NCBI GenBank assembly: GCA_023386345.1
Contig: JAEWJT010000020.1
Location: 124,001 to 188,000 of the forward strand
DNA: 64,000 bases
Direction: 5' to 3'
Origin: Bacillota bacterium
GTDB lineage: Bacteria > Bacillota > Clostridia > Tissierellales > Sedimentibacteraceae
Positions 15,862 to 24,008 of this stretch are shown one piece after another. The position numbers were made by a program, and so were the translations under genes. Below the pieces are notes generated by a model, which was not told the DNA's origin, made no database searches, and saw only the letters and a list, made by a program, of their open reading frames with translations. Position 1 is the first letter of the stretch. Each line of letters begins with the position of its first letter.

Positions 15862-16608
15862 ATGTTGATAAAACAAATTAGAGATATAAGTCTTATTGAT
15901 ATAGACGAAAATAGATATTTAGGTGTTGCTTGTGATTCATGTGGTGCTATAGGGGAAAAAGAGCATGATATGGTTAAAGCATCACCAATTATAGTAGGAG
16001 AGCAAACTGCTAAGGTCGTTTTAGCGGAGCTTTTAAGTATGGGTTTTGAGCCTATGCTACTTTCTGACGGTTTATCTGTTGAAATGGAAGATACGGGAAG
16101 AAAGATAATTGAAGGTTTTACAAATACAATAAAGCAGTTAAGAAATAGCAAGGTGCATCTGACAGGAAGTACCGAGGAAAATATGAAAACTGTCCAAACC
16201 TCAATGGGAGTAACAGGCATTGGCATTGTGGACAAGAATAAATTAAAATACAAAAAAAGCTCTGCCGGTGACTTATGTGTGGCTGTAGGACTTCCGTTTG
16301 TTGGTTATGATGTTTTAAAAAATTTAGACAAGGTAATGTCAATAGAAGATTTTGAGACAATAAGCATGCTTGATTATGTCAAAGAAATTATTCCTGTAGG
16401 ATCAAAGGGTGCAGGGCATGAAATTAACGAGCTTTGCAACTGCAACAGTTTAAGCATTAAATATAAAGAAAATCTAAGCTATAACTTAAATTGTTCAGGA
16501 GGACCTTCATGCAGCTGTATTTTAAGTATAAATGAGCAAGATTTACCTCTGCTAAAGAAGTTGATTGATAAACCTATAGAGACTTTGGGAACATTTATAT
16601 TAGCATGA
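15862..16608 (+). CDS. PurM/ThiL-like (AIR synthase-related) protein
   Basis: A 248-residue protein resembling the AIR-synthase/thiamine-phosphate kinase fold, which binds ATP and phosphorylated small molecules. Matching features are the early acidic motif GVACDSCGAIG, the central PIIVGEQTAKVVLAELLSMG helix, the MGVTGIG stretch and GDLCVAVGLPFVG. It is shorter than ThiL or PurM and may be a stand-alone kinase such as alpha-ribazole kinase or an uncharacterised relative. The C-terminus is cysteine-rich (CNCNS then CSGGPSCSC), which is unusual for the fold and could bind metal. Two adjacent ATG codons (15859, 15862) are possible; spacing from AGGTGG favours 15862. A promoter-like pair (TTGTAG 15585, TATACT 15608, 17-bp spacer) lies upstream. 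Confidence 0.6.
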   Translation: MLIKQIRDISLIDIDENRYLGVACDSCGAIGEKEHDMVKASPIIVGEQTAKVVLAELLSMGFEPMLLSDGLSVEMEDTGRKIIEGFTNTIKQLRNSKVHLTGSTEENMKTVQTSMGVTGIGIVDKNKLKYKKSSAGDLCVAVGLPFVGYDVLKNLDKVMSIEDFETISMLDYVKEIIPVGSKGAGHEINELCNCNSLSIKYKENLSYNLNCSGGPSCSCILSINEQDLPLLKKLIDKPIETLGTFILA

Positions 16609-16769
16609 TGTATTTAAGATGATAATTTAACCTTGTGTTTACTACTTTGCTATAAATATACTAAATTATTATTTGTAACTTAAGCTCTGTAAGCTCATAA
16701 AATGTTACATATAAGCAATTTTTAAAAGAAGTTGGTCTTAAAAATATTAAAATCAAGAAGGCTTTAGAT

Positions 16770-17204
16770 ATGAGAATAATAATAGATGGTGATGCTTGCC
16801 CACAAAGCGTCATGAAAATTTGTGAAAGAAATGCAAAAAAATATGGTATAGATTTAAAGATAGTTGTAGATACTGACCATTTTATAACAAGCGATTATGA
16901 AGTGATAGTAGTAGAAAACGGAAACGATGCAGTAGACTATAAGATTGTCCAAATTTTTCAGAATAAGGACATTTTAGTTACTCAAGACTATGGACTTGCA
17001 AGCCTTGTACTGCCAAAGGCTAAGGGAATAGTGCATACGTCAGGCTTTGAAATAAATGCCTTTAATATAGAAATACTCCTGCAATCAAGATACATAAGTC
17101 AAAGAATAAGAAAAACAGGAGCAAAAACAAAAGGTCCTTCCAAAAGGACAAAGGAACAGGATAAAGAATTTGAAAAAATATTAGTGAGAATTATACTGTC
17201 ATAA
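16770..17204 (+). CDS. YaiI/YqxD family protein (DUF188)
   Basis: A 144-residue cytosolic protein with the family's hallmark start RIIIDGDACPQSV, the middle DTDHF and VTQDYGLASLVLPK, and the Arg/Lys-rich end (GPSKRTKEQDKEFE). The fold is NYN/PIN-like, with conserved acidic residues (Asp near 6, 8, 66 and 71) that suggest a metal-dependent nuclease, but the biochemical activity of the family is not settled. The length is usual. No strong ribosome-binding site is seen (AAGAAGGC about ten bases upstream). A stem-loop follows the stop. Confidence 0.93.
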   Translation: MRIIIDGDACPQSVMKICERNAKKYGIDLKIVVDTDHFITSDYEVIVVENGNDAVDYKIVQIFQNKDILVTQDYGLASLVLPKAKGIVHTSGFEINAFNIEILLQSRYISQRIRKTGAKTKGPSKRTKEQDKEFEKILVRIILS

Positions 17205-17218
17205 ATAATTTTATTTAA

Positions 17219-17255
17219 GATGGACTTGTGTCTGTTCTATTTACGCAAGTCCATC
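17219..17255 (+). terminator. Stem-loop after YaiI-family gene
   Basis: GATGGACTTG (17219-17228) and CAAGTCCATC (17246-17255) form a perfect 10-bp stem. No T run follows, so it may be a weak terminator or an mRNA-stabilising hairpin. Confidence 0.55.
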
Positions 17256-17318
17256 CTGCATACAAAAGTGATAATAAAAATATAATACCTTAAACTATTT
17301 TTAAAGAGGAATTACTAA

Positions 17319-18233
17319 ATGGAAAATAACAGATTATATGAAGCAATATTTATTTTTGATGAATATTGTAAAACATTGAATAAAGAAGATAAAACAAATA
17401 TGTATAAAATAAATAGCTGTTTACCTGAAAACATATTTTATGCAGCATTGCGTTTATTAGCTGCACATAATTTAATAATATACAAAGATAATGGCTTTTA
17501 TGCTACAGATGAAAATTTATCTGCTATAAACCAATTAAAACTAAAAAAGGGCAATAATATTGAAGAAATGACGATATTATTTGATAAAATTAATCAAAAA
17601 AAAGATGGTAGCTTTTTTGATAATATATCTGATTTAGAATATGAAATATATTCTAGATGTAATTATGCGGTAAGCTTTGAAATAGGTCAAGCGTTATGCA
17701 GGATATGTGATTTTAATCACTCCAGTGTTTTAGATATTGGTGGTAATAGTGGCGGACTTTCTAATGCAATTCTTAAAAACAACCTTAATTGTGAAATAAC
17801 AGTAGTAGATAAAAGCATACCTTGTGCTATAGGTGAAGAATTTAAAAAGCTTAATGAAGTAAGTAATATTAAATTTGTTGAAGGAGATTTTTTTTCGTTA
17901 GAATTAAATGCACGTTATGATTATATAATTTTATCTAACATTTTGCATGATTTTTGTGATATAGAATGTAAAAAACTATTAGAGGTTTGTAAAAAACATT
18001 CTAAAAATAATACAAAAATTATAATAATTGAAGATATATTAAATAATGAAATTGAACCTTTAAAAGTTTTAGAATATGGCTTAAGACTAAGTATTAACAC
18101 TATTCAGGGTAAACAAAGAACGGTAGAAGAATTAAATAATTTATTATATAAAAATTCTTTTTTTATAGATAAAAAATATGAGATTAACGATATACAGAGT
18201 GCGATAGTTTATGAAATTAAAAATCAAATATGA
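17319..18233 (+). CDS. SAM-dependent O-methyltransferase-like protein
   Basis: A 304-residue class I methyltransferase. The N-terminal third (about 1-110) looks like the winged-helix dimerisation domain of plant-type and bacterial O-methyltransferases. The catalytic part has the SAM motif VLDIGGNSGGLSN near residue 137, an acidic end of strand 2 (VVDKSIP), VEGDFF, and post-motif LSNILHDF, where His-Asp is typical of the hydroxyneurosporene/acetylserotonin methyltransferase group. The substrate is unknown; relatives modify secondary metabolites. AGAGG precedes the start. Codon use is noticeably A/T-extreme compared with neighbours. It stands alone. Confidence 0.8.
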   Translation: MENNRLYEAIFIFDEYCKTLNKEDKTNMYKINSCLPENIFYAALRLLAAHNLIIYKDNGFYATDENLSAINQLKLKKGNNIEEMTILFDKINQKKDGSFFDNISDLEYEIYSRCNYAVSFEIGQALCRICDFNHSSVLDIGGNSGGLSNAILKNNLNCEITVVDKSIPCAIGEEFKKLNEVSNIKFVEGDFFSLELNARYDYIILSNILHDFCDIECKKLLEVCKKHSKNNTKIIIIEDILNNEIEPLKVLEYGLRLSINTIQGKQRTVEELNNLLYKNSFFIDKKYEINDIQSAIVYEIKNQI

Positions 18234-18254
18234 TAAAAAATCAAATGTATATAT

Positions 18255-18289
18255 AAAAAAACTGCACTATATCGGGGATATTGTGCAGT
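18255..18289 (-). terminator. Terminator of GNAT gene (minus strand)
   Basis: ACTGCACTATATC (18261-18273) pairs with GATATTGTGCAGT (18277-18289) with one mismatch. The run of A at 18255-18261 reads as a T tract on the minus strand, so it ends the leftward GNAT transcript. It may also stall the converging methyltransferase transcript. Confidence 0.75.
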
Positions 18290-18313
18290 ATCACTCTAAC
18301 ATTAATTGATAAA

Positions 18314-18799
18314 TTATGAAAGCTTATATATCATAAGGTATTCTTCTTCCGTTTCCTTAACGACGGAAAAGCCTACAGCTTGATACATTTTCACTGCATA
18401 ATTGTCTTTTTGAACCGCAAGGGATGTTTGTTTGTAACCACGCTGATTCAATAAATCCAACATGCTTTTCATCAAAGCAGTCCCTATGCCTTGTCCTCTA
18501 TGTTCCTTATATAAGGATATTGCAAACTCTGGAGTTTTATTGTCTATATTTCCAAAGCCCTTTACTGGTCCTGATAAAATCCTAGTCCATACTGCACCGA
18601 CAATTTTTTTGTCAACTTCTGCCACAAGGCACAAATCATCAGGCTTTCCGAATTTATCATAAAATACCTTTATCTCTGGTTGATTAAGAATATCTCTCGA
18701 AATAAGATTGCTTTCATCTCTTTGATAAATAGCTTCGTAAGTAAAATCTTTTAATAATGGAATTTCTGATTGATAAATTTCTCTTATAACATATCTCAT
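18314..18799 (-). CDS. GNAT family N-acetyltransferase
   Basis: A 161-residue GCN5-related acetyltransferase. The acetyl-CoA pyrophosphate loop HRGQGIGTALM is clear (near residues 107-117), followed by the LLNQRGYKQTSLAVQKDN helix-strand and the Y-x-A-V-GF motif. The substrate is unknown. The start ATG is three bases after the stop of the yitT-like gene upstream, with no good ribosome-binding site, which implies translational coupling in a two-gene operon. Confidence 0.88.
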   Translation of the reverse strand: MRYVIREIYQSEIPLLKDFTYEAIYQRDESNLISRDILNQPEIKVFYDKFGKPDDLCLVAEVDKKIVGAVWTRILSGPVKGFGNIDNKTPEFAISLYKEHRGQGIGTALMKSMLDLLNQRGYKQTSLAVQKDNYAVKMYQAVGFSVVKETEEEYLMIYKLS

Positions 18800-18802
18800 T
18801 TT

Positions 18803-19687
18803 TTATATCTCATCAGACAAATGGCTCTTATATCCGTCTCCAAAAACCTCTGTTGAATTTGTTACTATGAAAAAGGCATTAACATCTTCCTCTTTTATTA
18901 TCTCTCTAACCTTTGTATAATTATATTTTCTGCAAACACACATGATAACATTCTTGTTATAGTGAGTATAAGCTCCTTCTGCTTTTAAATATGTCGCTCC
19001 GATATCTAACTCATCCATTATTCTTTTTGCGATTTTTTCGTGATTGTCGCTGATTATATACAATAGCTTAGCATTATCTCCGCCATACAATGCTAAATCT
19101 AAGACAAAATTAGTGATAACCATAGTTATAGCAGCGTATAAGGCAAGCTCGATATTTTTAAAAATTATAGCGGATGCTGTAACTATAATTGCGTCTGTAA
19201 TTAAAAAAATTGTCCCGCTTTTTATATGCTTATATCTTTGCCTTAAAGCTTTTACTATTACATCTGTCCCACCCGTCGTTGCTCCTTGTTTAAAAACAAT
19301 CGCAATTCCAAAAGCTATCAAAGCTCCTCCGGTGATGCCTGATAGAAGTAAATTATTTGTTATAAGACCGTGTTTTAATATAATGTGTTCATTCATTAAA
19401 TTCATAAAAAATGACGAAATAAATGTAACATATATAGTTGATAATATGAATTTAACCCCAAATTTCCACAATCCAAATATCAATATAGGTATGTTTATCA
19501 ACAATATAATAGTACCTGTTTTTAGGCTTGTAAGATTGCTTATTATTACGGCAATTCCGGTTACGCCACCTGGTGCAAGCTTATGAGGATCTATAAATAA
19601 AGCAATTCCCACAGCATATATTAAAGCTCCAAGAGTAATTAATATAAATTTTAATGCTAAATCTCTAAATATATTTTTTTTCTCCAT
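18803..19687 (-). CDS. YitT family membrane protein (DUF2179)
   Basis: A 294-residue protein of the YitT/YqfU/YpjC group. The first 200 residues hold about five or six membrane segments with the family signature PHKLAPGGVTGIAVI and GGTDVI. The C-terminal 80 residues form the DUF2179 domain (RKYNYTKVREIIKEED then AFFIVTNSTEVFGDGY). Function is not established; the tail has the ferredoxin-like look of ligand-binding regulatory domains. AGAGG lies upstream of the ATG. A perfect 20-bp palindrome lies 55 bases before the start. It is followed by the coupled GNAT gene. Confidence 0.92.
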   Translation of the reverse strand: MEKKNIFRDLALKFILITLGALIYAVGIALFIDPHKLAPGGVTGIAVIISNLTSLKTGTIILLINIPILIFGLWKFGVKFILSTIYVTFISSFFMNLMNEHIILKHGLITNNLLLSGITGGALIAFGIAIVFKQGATTGGTDVIVKALRQRYKHIKSGTIFLITDAIIVTASAIIFKNIELALYAAITMVITNFVLDLALYGGDNAKLLYIISDNHEKIAKRIMDELDIGATYLKAEGAYTHYNKNVIMCVCRKYNYTKVREIIKEEDVNAFFIVTNSTEVFGDGYKSHLSDEI

Positions 19688-19742
19688 TTCATATTGAACC
19701 TCTTTTCATATAATTATTTCCGCACGAATTCATTCATCTTTC

Positions 19743-19762
19743 ACTAGATTTATAAATCTAGT
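19743..19762. promoter_or_regulatory. Perfect 20-bp palindrome upstream of yitT-like gene
   Basis: ACTAGATTTATAAATCTAGT reads the same on both strands. It has no T tract on the minus strand, so an operator is more likely than a terminator of the MFS gene that ends 85 bases away. Confidence 0.45.
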
Positions 19763-19847
19763 AATTATTTATTATTAATTTTTTCTAACTTAAATATATA
19801 GTATTTTTGATATTTATGCAATAAATTTTTTATTCACAACTATTAAC

Positions 19848-21074
19848 TTAATTATGTTCAGTCTGCTTTTCATTTCTAAACGCCCATAAAAGTATAGCAG
19901 CTCCTAAAAATCTTATGGCAGAACTTGTAAATAATGCAATTTGTATTGAAAATGCTCTTTTCATTAGAATCCCTACAAATGGCATGAAAGAGCTTGTAAA
20001 TTGTGTCAAGCACGTAAATAGTGATATATAAAGCGTTCTGTTTTCATCAGGACATACGCCTATAAGCTCGTTAAATAAAAGAGTTATAGCTCCGGCCATT
20101 CCGCTTCCTACTATTAGCTGCATAACAAGAAGCATTGGTAAGGTAGTGCTTATAGCATATACAAAAGGAGAAAGCGCCATCAATGACATACATATACCTA
20201 AAATTACTCTGCTGCCAAACTTATCTGCCAATCTCATCCACATACTTGTAGTTAAAAATTGGACTAAGGTTGAGGTAATGTTAAGATAACCTATCCAAGC
20301 AGCATTTGCTTTAAGAACATCTAATTGATATATATTGTATAAAGGTTGTGCCATTTGCCAGCCCAAATAAAATATAATTACTGTGACACAATATTTTACA
20401 TACCTCGGATACTTTGGTAAGGATTTTATAGCATTTAAAAATTTCTTCGCAAAGCTCTCGGTTTTTTGTATTTGTTTTGGCTCAAAAACAAAATTTTTAT
20501 ATTGCATTATTTCTATTATTCCCACTCCAAAGGTGAATATAAAAAGTATTTTATACAGCAATATTGAATCTATAGGATATTTTTCATTAAGCGTTAGATA
20601 TGTTCCGAGAATAAAGGTTGCACCCATTGTCAAAATGCTGTTAAATTTACTTCTTGTCCCTATAATTGAGTTTAATTTATTTATTGGAAACACATCAGCT
20701 ACAAGCGATTGATAGCCTATACTCCATATAGCTTCCGGTGCATTTCTAAGCCCCATTAACACCACTAAACTAATTGCCTGTAATTCTCTTGGTAAAAATG
20801 GTACTAAGGCATATAAGAGGAAGAAAACTCTTGATATAAAGCATACAAAAAGTGTCGTCCTAAGTTTGTTCTTAGCGCTATCAATAATCATAGCACCAGG
20901 TATCAATACAAACATTGCGATCATACTTGGAAATGCGTTTAATAGTGCAAAATGATAGTCATTACCTCCAAGTGCTTTCAGATATGTCCCAAGGTATCCT
21001 GCGCTTGCGCCTACCAATGTACCTAAAAGCCCTCCAATTATGTTATATTTGTTATTATGTTTAAGCTTGTCCAT
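19848..21074 (-). CDS. MFS transporter
   Basis: A 408-residue major facilitator with about 11-12 membrane helices and a short amphipathic link in the middle (KNFVFEPKQIQKTESFAKKF). The loop between helices 2 and 3 holds a weakly conserved motif A (PGAMIIDSAKNKLRTTL). The family looks like the uncharacterised sugar- or drug-efflux-like MFS of Clostridia. An in-frame TTG start at 21089 contains the ribosome-binding site GGAGAG, so ATG at 21074 is used. It is 48 bases downstream of the 114-residue gene on the same strand and may be co-transcribed with it and the DUF1576 gene. Confidence 0.85.
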   Translation of the reverse strand: MDKLKHNNKYNIIGGLLGTLVGASAGYLGTYLKALGGNDYHFALLNAFPSMIAMFVLIPGAMIIDSAKNKLRTTLFVCFISRVFFLLYALVPFLPRELQAISLVVLMGLRNAPEAIWSIGYQSLVADVFPINKLNSIIGTRSKFNSILTMGATFILGTYLTLNEKYPIDSILLYKILFIFTFGVGIIEIMQYKNFVFEPKQIQKTESFAKKFLNAIKSLPKYPRYVKYCVTVIIFYLGWQMAQPLYNIYQLDVLKANAAWIGYLNITSTLVQFLTTSMWMRLADKFGSRVILGICMSLMALSPFVYAISTTLPMLLVMQLIVGSGMAGAITLLFNELIGVCPDENRTLYISLFTCLTQFTSSFMPFVGILMKRAFSIQIALFTSSAIRFLGAAILLWAFRNEKQTEHN

Positions 21075-21137
21075 TTCTTCTCTCTCCAATTTTGGAACAT
21101 CCCTAATATTCCTATTATAATTGCATTTTTAATAAAG

Positions 21138-21482
21138 CTACTTAAGAGTCCTTGTCAATTCAATATATAAATTGTTAGCTCTCAATTCAAGCTTTGCACT
21201 ATCAATCATTGAACCAAGCAAAAATAATTCGTCATCATCGCTGGTTTCACCCATCAGACCCCAATAATATTCCTCTACCTCAGTTTGCCTAGGAATGTTT
21301 AAGAATTGACTTAATGTATTTATTTCATCTTGAGTTAGATTTGTATTATAATCTGTTATAAAAATTGTGGTACAGACATCACTTAGCTTTAATTTGATAT
21401 CAATTTCTAAAGAGCCCTTATTCATTAATAAAGAACTTAACTCATCAACAATTTTTGTTGTTTTTTGTATTTCGTTGTGCAT
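21138..21482 (-). CDS. Hypothetical protein next to DUF1576 gene (114 aa)
   Basis: A 114-residue soluble acidic protein that I do not recognise. It seems to be mixed alpha/beta: a helix at the start (NEIQKTTKIVDELSSLLM), two beta stretches (LEIDIKLKLSDV, TIFITDYN), and an acidic segment GETSDDDELFLLGSMID. The start follows two bases after the stop of the DUF1576 gene, and its GAGGTG ribosome-binding site lies inside that gene, so the two are translationally coupled and probably functionally linked. Confidence 0.7.
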   Translation of the reverse strand: MHNEIQKTTKIVDELSSLLMNKGSLEIDIKLKLSDVCTTIFITDYNTNLTQDEINTLSQFLNIPRQTEVEEYYWGLMGETSDDDELFLLGSMIDSAKLELRANNLYIELTRTLK

Positions 21483-21483
21483 A

Positions 21484-22767
21484 CTATTTTTCACCTCTTT
21501 TAAAGGATTCTAATACAGGGACTAAAAATCCTGCTACTAAGCCGCCTGCAAATCCGTTATTATAAAGATTTAATCCACCATGTATTATACCTATATTTGT
21601 CGCCAGTGTAAAGTGTAACATACCTGCAATTATTCCGGCGAAAAATCCAAAGCCTCCGGCAATAGGTGCGAGCGTTGTTGAAAACAATACTGTAATTATG
21701 ATATTCGTAGAACTAAAATCACTTTTAAATAGCAATCCGAATATTATTACTCCAAGTGCAACTGGAAGACAATTTTTTATGTGCTTACCAAAAGCACCAA
21801 AGCCTGATACTGTAAATACAGCGGCTATAATTGGACCATTGATTATCCCGCCAGCCAAATAAGCAAAGCCAAGGCTCAACAGACCTAAAATCCCCATGTT
21901 TAAAAAGGTCATGCCATAGCCTACTAAAAATGGGAAGTCCGTAACTGCTCTTCCTTTATATTTTAATATATTTTTGTAAGAAAGTATAGAGTTTTTATTA
22001 ATTATAATTCCTATAACTATTAAAAAGATAAAATGAAAGGAAAAGAGAGCTAATAAAGCTAAATTTTTCTCTGTATAGAGTATGTTAGAAGCTTCAACCT
22101 CTAAATTAACGCTTCTAATAATACTGGTAAAAACAGTTCCTAATATGCCTGCTGTGAAGCCTATATTATATAAATTATAGCCTTCATGAAATTTAAGCAT
22201 ACTTGTTGCAAGCGGCACAAGTACAAAGCCTATGAAAATTCCTGTAAGTATACCAATAGGTATGCTTATATGTAAAGGATAAAACCCATAAAAACTGATT
22301 TGACTAATAACTGGAGCTAAAGCTGTTCCAAACATTATAGATACAATAATATCTTTGAATTCTATTTTTTGATATTTGCTGTATAAATATCCACCTATGT
22401 ATATAGGAATGACGTTAAAAATATTCTTTCCAAAGAAAGAAAATCCTATTACAGTCATAAATGCAGCTATTATTGAGCCATTTATTCTTAATTTATATTT
22501 GTTCAAAAGATATAGATTAAAAAAGCCAATTAATGAGGCGTTTAAAAGTGAGGAGCTTACATCTCCAAGCTCTAAGAAATCTGTATATAGGGTAGTGGGG
22601 GAACTTAGAATTTCTTTTAATCCGATTAAAATCAGATTTATGTCATAATCTGTTCGAAATATCCATATTAATATTCCGCAAATAAAAATAGACAGGGGGA
22701 AAATAGCTAGTATAAGTAGATTTTGTTTTCTTCCGACATGTTTTTCATTAATAGTGTTTACTTGCAT
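21484..22767 (-). CDS. DUF1576 domain integral membrane protein
   Basis: A 427-residue membrane protein with about 11-12 hydrophobic segments. It is built as an internal duplication: the block KHEGYNLYNIGFTAGILG-type in the first half is echoed by GGLNLYNNGFAGGLVAGFLVP at the C-terminus, and FGKNIFNVIPIYIGGYLY is echoed by FGKHIKNCLPVALGVIIF. These NLYNxGFxxG and FGKxxxNxxPxxxG repeats match DUF1576 as I know it. The inverted or direct duplication suggests a transporter. AAGGATGG precedes the start. The partner gene 21138-21482 is coupled to it. Confidence 0.8.
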   Translation of the reverse strand: MQVNTINEKHVGRKQNLLILAIFPLSIFICGILIWIFRTDYDINLILIGLKEILSSPTTLYTDFLELGDVSSSLLNASLIGFFNLYLLNKYKLRINGSIIAAFMTVIGFSFFGKNIFNVIPIYIGGYLYSKYQKIEFKDIIVSIMFGTALAPVISQISFYGFYPLHISIPIGILTGIFIGFVLVPLATSMLKFHEGYNLYNIGFTAGILGTVFTSIIRSVNLEVEASNILYTEKNLALLALFSFHFIFLIVIGIIINKNSILSYKNILKYKGRAVTDFPFLVGYGMTFLNMGILGLLSLGFAYLAGGIINGPIIAAVFTVSGFGAFGKHIKNCLPVALGVIIFGLLFKSDFSSTNIIITVLFSTTLAPIAGGFGFFAGIIAGMLHFTLATNIGIIHGGLNLYNNGFAGGLVAGFLVPVLESFKRGEK

Positions 22768-23055
22768 CAGACCATCCTTTTTAGTAAGATTTTAACAAAT
22801 TATATTAAATAATATTATTTGCAATTCTATAAAATATGTAAATATTTTAACATGCAGTTAATAAATCTGCAATAATTTATTTTACAGCTTTTATCACGGA
22901 ATAATAAGAATTAAGTTGTTTTACATAATTATATATTGATATTTCTTTTTTAAGCATAAAAAATACACTATTCTATCTGTACATAGATAAAAATAACTTA
23001 CTATTTTTTAAAACTTACGCTATAATTAAATAAAATACAAAAGAGGATAATATGA

Positions 23056-23532
23056 ATGAACAATATAAAAGACATAGATTTAAAGTTAAAATATTTAGAA
23101 TATAATTCAAAATATTTTAACAATGAATTATCAAGCAATATTACAGTAGAATGGTCAAGCAGATTAACATCTAATGCTGGTGTATATATACAAAAGAAGA
23201 AAAATAATATAATAACTGAATATATAAGATTATCTTTACCCTATCATGAAAAATTCAAGGATGACATCTCTAATACATTGCTTCATGAAATGATACATGT
23301 AAAATATCCAAAGGCTGCGCATGGTATTGAATTTAAAAGGGAAATAGAAAGATTAAAGCAAGATTTCAATTTGGATATATTAACATATTCTAAGGAAGTC
23401 GCTAAAGTAAATTATAAATATATTTGTAAGAATTGTGGTATATCTTATTCAAGAAGTAATAGGGATAAAAAATATAGATTAAAGGTATGTCGTAAGTGTG
23501 GCAATAAATTTAAAGAGCTTAGCTGCAAATGA
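23056..23532 (+). CDS. SprT-like zinc metalloprotease domain protein
   Basis: A 158-residue protein with the SprT/Spartan arrangement: HEMIH at residues 77-81 as the zinc-binding catalytic HExxH, a third His in AAHGIEFK, and a C-terminal zinc ribbon with two CxxC knuckles (CKNCG and CRKCG). Eukaryotic Spartan cleaves DNA-protein crosslinks; bacterial SprT function is less clear. The start is preceded by GAGG. The size is similar to other bacterial SprT proteins. It stands alone ahead of the valS leader. Confidence 0.88.
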   Translation: MNNIKDIDLKLKYLEYNSKYFNNELSSNITVEWSSRLTSNAGVYIQKKKNNIITEYIRLSLPYHEKFKDDISNTLLHEMIHVKYPKAAHGIEFKREIERLKQDFNLDILTYSKEVAKVNYKYICKNCGISYSRSNRDKKYRLKVCRKCGNKFKELSCK

Positions 23533-23590
23533 TTGGAGTAAAAGGATGACTTTCGATATTAAAAATAATATAAAATTGTGCAAAAAACTA

Positions 23591-23619
23591 TTGACTTTTA
23601 TATTAATTTCTAATATCAT
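23591..23619 (+). promoter_or_regulatory. Promoter of valS T-box transcript
   Basis: TTGACT (23591-23596), 17-bp spacer, TATCAT (23614-23619). The predicted start near 23626 is just before the first conserved T-box element. Confidence 0.65.
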
Positions 23620-23629
23620 AAATTGAAAT

Positions 23630-23871
23630 AAATATTTTGCGATGATAAAGAGGAGTAAATATAAAAAGCCTTTAGAGAGTGCAGTTCGTAGGCTGAAAGA
23701 CTGCATAGGAAATATATGTTGAAAGTAGCTTTGGAGCATTTAATCTGAAATAGCAGTAGGATTAAACGGATAAAACCGTTAAATAATTAAGAGCCGTAAT
23801 TGGAATTTAGGTGGTACCGCGGGTTTTCTCGTCCTATATAGGAGGAGAAGGCTCGCTTTTTGTTTTAGAAA
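23630..23871 (+). promoter_or_regulatory. T-box riboswitch, valine-specific, upstream of valS
   Basis: The leader has the ordered T-box elements: Stem I start GATGATAAAGAGG (23641 on), the AGAGAG bulge at 23674, GAAAGTAGC with the specifier GUA (23725-23727), the T-box core TTTAGGTGGTACCGCGG (23806-23822) with UGGU to pair with the tRNA acceptor end, and a terminator. In the terminator, GCGGGTTTTCTC...TCCT pairs with AGGA...GAGAAGGCTCGC, followed by TTTTT. The GUA codon reads tRNA-Val with anticodon UAC, matching the downstream valS. Uncharged tRNA-Val would stabilise the antiterminator and switch valS on. Confidence 0.95.
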
Positions 23872-24008
23872 AGATTAGATATTAGAAACTTTATTAAGAT
23901 TATAGACTTTTATAGCTGTAGAAGCTCTATAAATTATATATTGCTTAAATTTTAGATTATAAATTATTATTAATCAAAGATAATATAAATAAGAAAGAAG
24001 GAACGATT

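Noticed and set aside
23547..23627. 26-codon ORF before the valS leader
   Set aside because: It covers the -35 and -10 boxes of the T-box transcript, so it would not be transcribed from that promoter, and it has a poor ribosome-binding site.
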